From positions 63,894,969 to 63,958,968 of the forward strand of contig OX377205.1 in NCBI GenBank assembly GCA_947396885.1: a stretch of 64,000 nucleotides of DNA, written 5' to 3'. The notes below the pieces were generated by a model. That model ran no database searches and was not told the origin of the DNA. It worked only from the letters and a program-made list of their open reading frames with translations. A program made the translations under genes and the position numbers. Below are positions 1 through 11,600 of the stretch, one piece after another; position 1 is the stretch's first letter; the number at the start of each line of letters is the position of its first letter. Source of the stretch: Heligmosomoides polygyrus polygyrus. Lineage: Eukaryota > Nematoda > Chromadorea > Rhabditida > Heligmosomidae.

Positions 1-415
1 GAAACAGTATAAAAAATATGTGACTAAGAGTAGAAGCATCTGGGTCTTAATAGGCTCCTCTGTACCTAAGCTCTGGCAGCCGCAACAGAATCAGAAAAGG
101 AAGGAGATAAAAAAGTTTAAGCAGGCATAATGACACTGTAAGACATGTGAGAAGAAGGAAAACGCAAGAAAAACATCAACTCTTGAACGACCCTAATTCT
201 GAACAGCCACTAATACTCAGTAAAAAATATCCAACGCAGGCCTAATGACTCATTGAACAATGTGAGGAAGAAAAGGAAACAAGACATCCATTTTTGGGTA
301 CGAATCGCTCGGCAACCATAGTGTCTTCCATGGCGCAGAAGAGTTTCCACAAGATGACATACACTCCATTTATGAAGCTACACTCAGATGTCCTGGTAAC
401 GCCACGATACAACAG
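1..415. other. Non-coding flank, no gene seen
   Basis: No convincing coding frame or RNA gene is visible. It lies directly downstream (in minus-strand sense) of the CR1-like RT remnant, so part of it may be that element's 3' tail, but no microsatellite tail or target duplication could be fixed. Confidence 0.4.
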
Positions 416-2066
416 TCAGCTCTGCAATTCAAGAATACTCAAAAGATCAATCTTTTTTAACCTACTCTTGAAAATGGCAACGGTAGGTGCTTCTAAAACA
501 TGATCAGGTAGTTTCTGCAACCAAACTGCTCCGCGAGAGAGCACAAAATTGGCATTGCAACGAAGAAATTTTTACCAGGGTTTTTAAACTGCAGTGATAA
601 TATACTAGTCCGATTTCTACATGGCCTAAATGTCCAATATTTACTAGCACTAAAACGTGATCGAGGACTCCAGATTTGTGATCCATATTCAAGTATAGGT
701 AGCACATATGCTTTGTACAGCTTCAGCAGTGTAGCAGAATCATTATCAAAGATACTTCTCAACATGCCATAAAGTACTGAAAAGGCTTTACGTACAGTTT
801 TATCAACCTGAGCATCAAACTTTAGGTGTTTATTCATATGAATACCAAGATCTTTGATCGCGTCAACTTGCCTTAAAGTAATATTACCGAACCTGTAATC
901 AGGTGCCCTTCCAGGACCAAAATGCATCACGGAAGTTTTGGCAAGATTTACTGGTATCTCCCAATTACTAGCCCGCGTAATCATATTAAGAATTGATTGA
1001 TTTAAAGCCCTCAGGACTAACGATTGATTTGAAGCATTATACGTGCCATAAACTTTGATATCGTCTGCAAACATTTGAACGCTAATAGCAGCGTGCGTCT
1101 TGAGTCTGTCCGGGAGATCACATGTGTAAACCATGAAAAGGATAGGTGATAGAACTCCCCCTTGCGGGACACCGCTGGTACATTGGCGCCGCCCCGAAAA
1201 GAATTTCCAAGCTTAACAAACATGTACCTGTTCTCTAAGTACGACATTATTCACAAAAGTAAACGTCTTCCAATACCCAGTTCTGATAGCTTGGTGATAA
1301 GCTTTTTGTGACAGACTTTATCGAAAGCTTTGGATAAGTCGAAATAGATTACGTCGACACAATCACCCTTATTGACCGCAGTACTCCAATCGAAAAGGCA
1401 ATCAGTTAATTGAGTTGTAGTAGAGGCACCCTTTGTGAATCCATGCTGCTCAGTAGGAATAACTTTATTTTTAACGAGCCAAGATACTAATTTATCTCTT
1501 ATAAGCTTTTCCAGTACTTTGATTGGCGTTGGCGAGATGCTTATAGGAAGAAAATCCGAGAGGAGAGAAGGATTCTGCACTTTTGGAATGGCAGTGACCA
1601 GCACATTTTTCCAAATGCCAGGAACTTCACCAAATAATAGAGAGCTATTGAATATTATCGACAGTGGTTTAGAAAGTGATAAAGCACATCTTTTAAAAAT
1701 AATCTGAGGGATACCATCATATGTGGACGATGTGGAATCCTTCAACGATGCAAGAATTCTTAACACGTCTTTTGGATAGATTAAAATCTCATTCAGGGCA
1801 TCGGAGGAATCGCTGAAACTGAATTCATATCTTGAGCCATCGTTTGCTGTGAACACGGAAGCGAAGTAGTTTGCTAAAGCCTCTGCTTTTTCAGTATCAT
1901 TTATGAATGTATTCCCAGAAGCATCCTTTAGGACTGGGATTTTGCCTTGGCCCTTCATCTTGAGCTTTACTAGAGAAAACATATGTCTACCAAAACGCTT
2001 TTTGGCAAGATGTTCCTCATGATTACATAGAAAACGCCTTAGATGAAAATCCAATTCATTGCACAA
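416..2066 (-). pseudogene. Decayed CR1/Jockey-type non-LTR retrotransposon RT
   Basis: Reverse-transcriptase remnant read on the minus strand. The first block (2066-1251) has an LKDSTSSTYDGIP-type palm entry, QHGFTKGAST and the catalytic YFDLSKAFDKV segment. The second block (1134-493) carries the FADDIKVYG catalytic box and the YVLPILEYGSQIWSP segment typical of CR1/Jockey elements. The frame is broken around 1134-1250 and again near 560-500; the usual C-terminal LPDHVLEAPTVAIFKSRL tail is found in another frame and ends at a TGA at 416-418. The endonuclease half is missing, so this is a 5'-truncated, frameshifted and presumably dead copy. Clade assignment rests on motif style only. Confidence 0.85.
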
Positions 2067-2286
2067 GCGCTTGAATTGCGGGCTGGATATTGTTATTACG
2101 CTTTCTCATGGTCACAGGAGTCTATCTTACCAGGAGACTGTCTCAACTGTAGGTCGGAACGGCACAAGTGTTGTATATGGGCAGAATCGCCTCTTTCTGG
2201 GCAACAGCATCATGTAAATATCTCGACCCCAATACAACTCTGCGCAGAGTTAGGGACGACGGAATCTGGGCCGTTATCGGCGTTAA

Positions 2287-2426
2287 GGCCTTCGCACACT
2301 TTCGCCGCCACGCGGCAGCCCTATCTTTAAGCATGGGGCAGAGACGCAGAATCGCCTCGCGAGGCAAATCGATATCTATGGCAATCGAGGTGCCGCGCCG
2401 CGTCGTGGCGAAAGTGTGCGAAGGCC
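2287..2426. repeat. Foldback MITE with GGCCTTCGCACA termini
   Basis: About 140 bp with terminal inverted repeats: GGCCTTCGCACACTTTCGCC on the left, and its reverse complement closes the element on the right. TAA precedes the left end. It belongs to a loose family of GC-rich foldbacks starting GGCCT that recurs at 15940, 46151, 46493 and 63032. It encodes nothing. Confidence 0.75.
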
Positions 2427-2635
2427 TTTAGCCCTCTGCCTGCACGCGGAGGGTGGCCTCAAGATGACTGGAAACAGCGATCACGACGATTACGCTGCCC
2501 TTCTACCCACTACCCCACCACCCACCGTTTGCTCGTCAAAGCTGTTTCCAGCCAAAATAGCATCGCAAAAGCTCACTTTGAGTTGGGGACCTTGCCTTGT
2601 TAGAGCAGTTTTGTAGCGGAAAGTAAGTTTAAAGT

Positions 2636-2645
2636 AAGTTTTCAG
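2636..2645 (+). promoter_or_regulatory. Likely spliced-leader trans-splice acceptor of the KEN-box gene
   Basis: A pyrimidine-rich AAGTTTTCAG ends 26 bases before the chosen ATG at 2672, with no matching upstream exon. In nematodes such outron acceptors receive a spliced leader. This supports the ATG as the true start. Inferred from position and motif only. Confidence 0.5.
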
Positions 2646-2671
2646 CAGCTTCGAACACACGTCGCCGCTCG

Positions 2672-5600
2672 ATGGACTTTGACGACATGAGACCTGCGAT
2701 TGATTTTAGCATAAGCCAAATAACAAGGTATTTCACACGCTTCTTCTCAAATGGGACGAGACGGAGAATGTTTCCTTCGCCTAGCCCCGAGGATTTGCTA
2801 TGGCTACGCAGAAATTTCATTTTGCGTTTGCCGCTGCGTAAGCAAATCCATGGGGCAACCGATTGCATAGGACAACATTCTTTTTCTAGCTCAGTTGGGA
2901 CTCGGGATAAAGTGTGATGGCCATCGTTCAGATCAGCCTCGATGCATTCGTTGCCAAATCGTGGAATGATCGGCGACTTCCGCTGCATTCCGATCGTCCA
3001 GCCGCCTGACCCAGGAGAATTGCCACCGGAGAGTCGAGCCGTGCCGAAAAAGAAGGTGCCAGATCTGTCGCTGATCAAGGAAGAGCCTGAGGAGGCGCAG
3101 CCACCCGAGAGGTGAGCACAACCCTTCCGTTTGACTCAAAGGCTCCCGATGAATCATCCGTGCGCATTCACACCGTGATCTCCCTTGGAGTGTACAACGT
3201 GAAGTTAGCCGATATCAGATCTTCCTAGTTGGAGAAGGTGAGACACCACACTAAGCATTAAGTGGCTGCATGTATAGACACCTCATTCCACTGCCACCAA
3301 GATGACTACATAATTCCATGTAGGTGTGGTGGAGCACGCAAAAGCACCGCTAGCGAAGGGGCATTCAGTTCTGCTCTAATGTAGGTGGACACCTACTGAC
3401 CCTGCATAGGGTCTCATACTTACGGAGGCATTTTACAACCTTCAACCCGTTGGACAACGAAGGCAGAGCTGAGAGTAAGCGATTTCATTCACTATTACTT
3501 TTACAACGACGACATCAGGCTAATCTGTGAGAATGCAATGTTCTGAGATTTCCTGTCAGTAAAACACCGTGTGTGTCCCATCTGCTTTCCTAGCGGTACC
3601 AATCCCCTCATCTCACTAAATAGGAAAGGGTTTCGACCTCCCATAGAACTTCAAGTGGAGACTGGGGTCCCTAGAAAGAGCTCGAAATGCTGATAACGAA
3701 TATGGTTGTCAAAACTGCAAAATGAAACTGCTGAGCGAGTTGTGACCTGTAGAAGTTAGGAGGCCAAATTGCAGACTGGCCGTGCGAAAGAGCTGGCGCG
3801 AGAGCGGTGATGGATGGGGGCTCCGTCAGCTGCGGCGGCGGCGCAGGGGTAGTGCTCCGGCTCATCAACTGTGAGGTCATTGGTTCGGCGTGCCATGGAT
3901 GCCGTTTATTTTTTACATCTTCGAAATCTCTGCCTTTTGTTCTGAATTATGACACGTATCGTTTAATTGGATATCCGGTAAAACTCATACGCGTCTGCGT
4001 GCATCTTTCCTTTGTAGTCCCCGTTAAACTTCTTGTTCTTTCAGATCCAGTCTGCAGGCATTGCCAGAACTGCCTGTCAAAAACCGCCAATACTTTTTCA
4101 TTACACCAGCACATGTGGAAAGATTAAGAAATAGGCGAATTCACGATCGTTTATGACTAAAACTCCGAGAACGGAGGTGGCTGAATTGAGAAGCATCTCG
4201 CTGACCTTCGAGGCTGTAGATCCTGCTAGTTCCTCTACTACAGGTCCGTACCGCCGATTTTTGAGTTATAGAGATGCGCCCAAACCACAGAACATGCCAT
4301 TCCACCTCATTGCTTCGCCGTATACTGCAGGCACAGCAAACACGATTTCTTGGGAAGCCGCTGCGAAAGCGCGCCCCAACTATTTCATCCTTCAGATAAG
4401 AGTAGTACCTGCTTCTAAACACTCGTGTGCCTTACTAAACCACACCTCTTCCACTACGTTTTAGTCTGTTGTCGACCCTAGCAACGGCTGCCATGATCTA
4501 ACCGCAGGAAATCGTGAGCCTTTTGCAATGGTTTCAGGAACACAGAACGCAGAACCCAATGGGGAAAGAAATCCGTCCATTTGTAGGCACACAATTCTCA
4601 GCCTCAATCCAGCCCACCACCAGGGGTGCCCCTTCAATTTCGAACACCATAAGTGTTCATCTATTCACCGACCATTTCTTGACCGTTCCATATTGCCTTA
4701 GTAGTTTATGTATGAACAGTTCCTATCAGGCAATTTTAGCAGCTCCTCGAAATTGGGTCTGAAAGAATAAGAAGTTCAAAAGGAATCCGCGAAGGAACGA
4801 CCTGCAGGAGTCACCATAGAACAGTGCACAAATGCACTGTTGGGAAGGAGAATCAGATTAACGTGGAAGTGAGTCGCCGTCGAGTGCGCGTCCATTCTAA
4901 TGAGTTTCCTGCTCAACACCGTGAGGAAGAAACCTTGAGAACGGCATTGAGGATATCAGTGTTGTATCCTTGTGCTGCATGGCGGTTAGTACCGCTATAT
5001 GTATTATATATACCATTTTCTTGAAACTGATCGCTTTTCATTTTAAACTGGACACTATAATTTCAACAAACCGTACACTTCTAGCAACAAAACGGATATT
5101 TTGCAAACCAAACCATACATATCAAATGTTAAAATAGACATTGTTTAATATTATCCAATTAAAATTGTAAACCCGTTGGTTCCCTGAGCTTCATTGTTGT
5201 AACTTCGGTTGGGTAGTTGCGAAGTTCGATTTAGTCAATGCTTTATTGACAACGCTTCGGGCGTGAAGCCATTCTGCGGGTCTAAAAACATTAGTGTTGC
5301 AGACTATATACAACAACATACAGACATACAACTCATCACAGACCTGGGAACTGTGGGGTAGGAGGATGGGGGTGGGGACAAGGGGCTTCTGTTGCGTGGT
5401 TTAGCCGCCAGTGAAGAGCAGTGTTCTTTCTGGTGCTTATATACATACACTGGCGGATACGCATCTCCATGTCGCCACCATTGTCAGCCGGTCACTCCGC
5501 GTGCTCATTTCCTATCCTGCATTCCTATCCTACTACATATAATTCGGTAATGTCACGTGTCCGTCACGGGGAGGGGACTGAAGCCAAGAGATGCCTACGA

Positions 5601-8600
5601 CAGTGCGGCGTATGACGGTCGGATTTCCTTTCAGCTTAACCATGGACGATTTCTGGCGAACTAGATCCTTGGCGGCGGATCGTCCAAGTTCACGATATAT
5701 TCAGCGGGCAACGCGTCAAGGCATGAGTAGATCAAGTGCAGAGCGTAGGGATTCAGAAGGAGTGCCGCAGACGTCGTTCAACATGCGTAGGGGTTCACAA
5801 AACGTGTGGCAGACGTCGTTCAACATATGTAGGTGTTCAAAAGACGTGACACGACGTCGTCCAACATGCGTAGGAATTCAGAAGACGTGCCGCAGACGTC
5901 GCTCAACGTGCGTTGGGATTCCGAGTAAGGGGACCAGTAGGAGAGGGACCAGTGAAGAGGGGGATTAGCAAATGAGACCACTGAAGGAGGGAATTAAGGG
6001 GGACCACTATTTTCCTTCAATATCGTCCAACGTGCGTCGGGTTTCTGAAGACGAGTCACAGAAGCCGTGGCACGCGTGCCGGGATGCATAAGGAGTGTCA
6101 TAGACGTCGTGGCAGCGTGGTGACACGTGAGTCGGGACTGTGTGTCACATGTCAGTGCTTGACTGACTCTCATTTCAGTAAGGAGAGGTAGTGAGGGTGA
6201 CTATGGGATTCGGAGGAGTGTTATTGCCGTCAAACAGTAAACGGCATCGACATATCGACCAGTACCGATTAATTTTAGTTATGTTTCTGCAGGTCGAGCA
6301 CTTCGCATTGGGACTCTCATAATCTGTTTCTCGCCACGTAGAGAACGGGCACTTCGGAGAATAAATGACGTCCATGCGATGGTGGATTTTTTTACTGTAA
6401 TAAAACTAAGGAGTAAAGGAGGAAGACCGGGGTTGTCCTATTCTCGGGGTTTGCGGCGAAGATCCAAACCAGACGTATAGCGGCCGCTAGGCCACTGAAC
6501 GTCTGGTAGTGTGATACGCCTCATTGCGCACTTCATTTCCTCCCTCCTTTTGATTGGTGGTTCCCAGTGTTTCATCTCCAGTGCTTCCTTGATCTTCCGC
6601 TCCACGGGACCTGTGAGATTCCTGTGAAGAATCGAGACTCGCAGTTGGGGGGTCGGCCTTGGGTGTGTCTTGAGGTGCGAAACTTAGAGAATGCTCCTGC
6701 GAGGAATTTTGCATCGGCGAAACAGGAAGGGCACTTGTAAAGAGGATGGATGAGCATTTAAGAGCTCTGCGTAGTCCTCAAAGCTACCCAGACAATCCAT
6801 TCTCAAAGCACCGCACCTCAAAGCACACACGATTCCGCAACCGCGAGTCTCGATTCTTCACAGGAATCTCACGAATCCGATGGAGATCAACGAAGCGCTG
6901 GAGATAAAACACTGGGAACCACCAATCAACAGGAGGGAGGAAATGGTCCGCAATGAAGCTTAGCACCCTATAAGGGCACGCGGAGTAACCGGCTGACAAT
7001 TATGGCGACATAGAGATGTGTTCGCCAATGTATAGAATATAGTGGTGCTCGAATGACCTATTCGAATAGGTATTCGAATGGTTCTCATTCGAATATGAAT
7101 ATTCGAATTCGAATGTTCAAAAAATCGTGTTTTTCGAATGTGTTCGAAATTCTAATGCTCGAAAATTTCGGGTATTCGAAACCATCCGAATATCCGAAAA
7201 TTTCGCGAGAGCACAAATATAGTATATATATATATATATATATACTGCTCTTCATTGACGGACAAACCACGCAACAGAAACTCCTTGCCCCCGACCCCTC
7301 CTCCTACCCACAGTTCCCCCAGAGTTGTATGTCTGTATGTCGTAGTATATAATCTGCAACACTGCTGTTTTTAGACCCGAAAAAGGGCTTCAAGCCCGAA
7401 ACATTGTCAATAAAGCATTGACTAAATCGAGCTTGAAGCCCTTCTTCGGGTCTAAAAACACAACTACACAGCCGAATTTAAAAATTGTAATTTTCGAATA
7501 AATTTTCAAATTTGCCTCGAATAGCGTCTTAAGAACGAAATAGCTAGGCTGTTTGAATAAGCAACATTAACATTTACATCATTGGACTTCAAGCCATATT
7601 TTTAGGTTTATCCTGACGTGCTCAGATCAGTGAATACCAGACTTGTTTGGGAAGGATAATACTCTGATTTATCCATCGGCTGGCCATGGCAAGGCATTGT
7701 ATAGGCCAAATACACATTCACACTCTCTCTACGACATCCCGTCGAAGAAGAATGCACCATCCCAAACAGGGATCGGCGACCGTCCACCTATGTTTATCCT
7801 TTTCCTTCCAATTACCGTGCGTTTTATTCGTCTTCTACAACTATTGATTTGCAGTAACCAGGAAGATTTATGCCTGGGCAGATGTTCCTCTGAAAAAGCA
7901 AATGTGTCCTGACCTCTTCAGATTTCAGATTGCTGGTTTTCACAGTCAGGAGTAGTGATTGGCTTAATGGATTTCTTTTGCCAATTAATGCTTCCACCTT
8001 CAGCTCTCCACGCTCTGCACGTCCGAAGCGTAACCAGTGGTCGGAAAGCGCGTTAGGGAAGAAGATGGATACAATTTCTGAAGATGACAAGGAGAACAAT
8101 GTTAGCAAGCAGAGCCGCAATGAGGCCGAACTACTCGTGCAGTCGTGCGATGAGGAACTTCTTGCACAGGGACTCTATGATTACAGGTATCCTTTCCGTA
8201 GATGTCTCGCTTTCCTTTCTCTTACCGATCTTCCTTCTTCGAATAGAAAAGAGAGGTGTCACTTACCTTCGTATGGATACACTGTATCATCTACTTTGCT
8301 GGTAGATCTTGATTTGGCCACCATCAATAACCTGTCCACCTCACTCACTCGAGAACAACGGTTCGCGTTTTTCGACGTCCGTCGCATTCGAGTTTCCAAA
8401 TATACGAAGAACGATGGATTCAAAGAGGCGAAAGGGAGGCGGACGCTCTTCCTCTTCTTGGCCGCGCTCTTGAAAACTCCACGCCCCTTGCTTCTATTCG
8501 ACAGTGAATCGAGGATGAGACTCCATGTGCTGCCTAGGGGTTGAATACGGCTTCGTCTTGCCAAACCATTTACAGTTCCGCAAGACGGCTTATCTAAAGC

Positions 8601-11600
8601 ATACTGTGTGCTTACTGTTATGTCCTGAAAACTTCCTGCCTGTCAGGAGTGGACCAGGGGTGCACACAAAATTCTGTGCGTCAAATTTTTTAAACGAAAT
8701 TTGTCGTTGAAAAATTTCGTTAAATTTCCGGTAAATCGTTAAATTTCGTTAAAAATACAATTAGGTGCAAACCATTATTTCAATTGAAAAGATCAAGAAA
8801 ACCTTATACGTTTCACCTTTAAGAAGTCAACAGCTAAGATTTAAGGAATGGAGTATAACACTGCAATGTAAAATAAACAATTCAACATCAACAAGCACAG
8901 AAAAATGAACAAGCCTTCAGCAACAAATTTTCTACAGGGTTTGAAATAAGAACAGATATGGAATTATCACTCAAGATGATAACCGACAAGACATCTTGTA
9001 CTCGGAGTTGCCCCTCTCCCTCCGTCCTAGTTCTTTTGTCTGACTGTTCTGCGAGCATATGCAATCTCGAATCAGGCGCCAGCCTATCAAGTACAGAAAG
9101 AATTAATAAAAACACAATTAAAAGCCTATCAATGGAATGTTTATACGTTGTCGACCGCACGATTTTCGAGTGTCTGGTGCGCAGGACCAATCCATTTTTT
9201 TCGCGTCGGGGCCGTGACATCCTGTCATACGGTCCCACCGAAAAGGTGTGATACGGCGTCAACGTGCTAGCGTTCAGAAAAAATAGCTTTTCTAATTTTT
9301 GATATTAGCGTTTTTCTAAATTCGATTCAAAAACTTCTAGCGGCCAAAAACATTCTCTCCCTCTCGACTGTTTCAGGTGGCGAGCAAAAGTATTCAGAAG
9401 AGCAGAAGCGAAAGATAAGCAACGCGAGGTGGTGATGGGCATACCTTACAAGGAGATTAGATGTGTATCTTTGAAGATTTGTTGACGTGCTGAGGGCTCG
9501 GCGGAAAAATTTCTAGCTCTAAAATACACTAAAGGATTAGGATAAAGGACGGCGTTACTCAATCCCTTTTGTGGAATGTGCCACACATTCTACTTCCACG
9601 CGATATCGTGGAGACGATTTGAAGGCGTATTTGGCGATGAGATGACTTGCAGTGGCCAGCCGATGGGTGCGTAGCGTTCGTATCGGCTGGTCGTGGGCGC
9701 CGCGGCCGCGCGCCAAGGTGACCATACCTGCGGCGTCATCCCCCCGCTCGCCGTCTCCGCTCACGCTGTGGCACCCGTCGCGCGCGCGGCGGACAACGGC
9801 CCGACGGAGGCCGTTGTCGGCGGCCCGACGGACGAGCACAGCACATAGGTCGACCAGATTTGCCGGGACAGCAATCAATAGGATGTTCAGAGGATTTACA
9901 AAACCAGTGTAAAGATACATGTCGGTGTGAAACAAACATAGCTCTACATCAGAATTTCGAGCTCTATCTAATGAGCTCTACCTCAAGCTTATCAATGCCA
10001 CCGTTGATGCGATATTCTTCAGATTTGAAACTGAAAAATAATTCTTTGCAATCTTGCTGCGAAGCTGTAAAGGGTATGTTTCCAAACTAAAATTTCACAC
10101 AGAATTGAACTACGTCGTCTAAATACCTTCTAGAAAAGCTCTTTTTTAAAGAAAAAATTGTGTGTGTCACACCGCTGGGCACATTTCTCCAAGCCAACAT
10201 TCTACGCAGAATTCAATCGCGAAGTTGATGTCCTGTTCTATTACATATAAAGGAGTTGTGTGTGTTTTTTTTGTGTGTCATGCAAGAGGTTCAAAACTTA
10301 TGCCGTGGGGGTAACCGAGATCGTGGAACACGAATCTGAAGTTCGCTTTTGATGTTTCGATCGATCATCAACCGATATTGGTCAATTTATCGATTCTTTG
10401 TGGATGTCATTCAGCGGTTCGAAACATCAGGTCTTGGGGTAATTGAGGTCACTGAAAGTGAAGTAGCTGAATCACCTATGCACTTCGACGGTGTTTTCAA
10501 ACTTCCAGTGGCACTTCAAGATAAACTCCTTCTCATCGCAGAAAAGCTAAGAACCGGGCCTGACTCTTGTTATGGGCTTAGAAATGTTGATAGGGTTATT
10601 AGAGCGATAGCGCAAGCGATAAATTGTGCAGTCAATAAACTCACACGTCATGTGCCTTTCACGTAGTTGTCAATTTCTAAACGTTAAAAGAGGCACTGCA
10701 CAGGTTAGTGTGCCCAAGTAGTAACAGAATTTTGACAAGCAGTTAGCCCATGCACACTCGAGTCTGAAATACAAGGGTTCAGTCGAGTGCATGGCGCAAT
10801 CTTGACTATTTGCACGCCACAGAAATTTCGTTACCCTGTGCTTTTATATGAGTGTTAAACGTCTTCAAAAGCTTCACTATCACCAATGATAGAACCACTC
10901 AAAAAGTACATGCATTTTTAGGATGCCCTGCATATTTCGCAAGCCATAATGTGTTTTTAACTTTCAAACCTCCATACCGCTCATTTGTCAGAAAATTTTT
11001 ACTGCCTTAAAGTTTTATATGAGCCATCAAGTTCTTCAGTACCTTTACTCTGAGCAAAGTTATCACCTTTCAAACAGCCTATACTTTTTTGGGACACACT
11101 GTGTTTGTGAACATAAATTTCGTAATTGAATTCTGCGTAAGATGTTGTCTTGGAGATATGTCTCCAACGGTGTCATTCACACAATTTTTTCTTTAGAAAG
11201 GAGCTCCTCTAGAAGGTATTTAGGCGACGTAGTTGAATTCTATGTGAAATTTTAGTCTGGAAACATTCCTTTTACAGCTTCGTAGCAGGGTTGCGAAGAA
11301 TTATTTTTCAGTTTCAAATTTGAAGAATATCGCATCAACTGTGGCATTGATAAGCTTGAGGTAGAGCTCATTAGATAGAGCTCGAAATTCTGGTGTAGAG
11401 CTATGTTTGTTTCACACCAACATGTATCTTGACACTGGTTTTGTAAATCCTCTGAACATCCTATTGATTGCTGTCCCGGCAAATCTGGTCGACCTATGTG
11501 CTGTACTCGTCCGTCGGGCCGCCGACAACGGCCTCAGTCGGGCCGTTGTCCGCCGCGCGCGCGACGGGTGCCACAGCGTGAGCGGAGACGGCGAGCGGGG

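Larger units (their letters stand above)
5227..7429. repeat. Nested inverted-repeat (foldback) element
   Basis: The left arm (from CGATTTAGTCAATGC at 5227 to about 5510) returns as a reverse complement on the right, ending GACTAAATCG at 7429. The arms also share the GCGGGTCTAAAAACA stretch and the ATGTCGCCA...TGTCAGCCGGT block. The right arm is interrupted by the TTCGAA-rich repeat and a TA run. A second, independent inverted repeat (about 6520-6740 against 6770-6955) lies inside. No transposase is seen. It sits wholly in intron 2 of the KEN-box gene. No clean target duplication was found, so its class is open (foldback/Galileo-like or collapsed tandem elements). Confidence 0.65.

Noticed and set aside
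8187..8564. Alternative exons: + read-through after 8186, or a minus exon with a GAAG/gtaagt donor near 8257
   Set aside because: The + frame joins exon 4 at 12438 in phase and the read-through has poor composition. The minus donor is good, but no partner exon was found.
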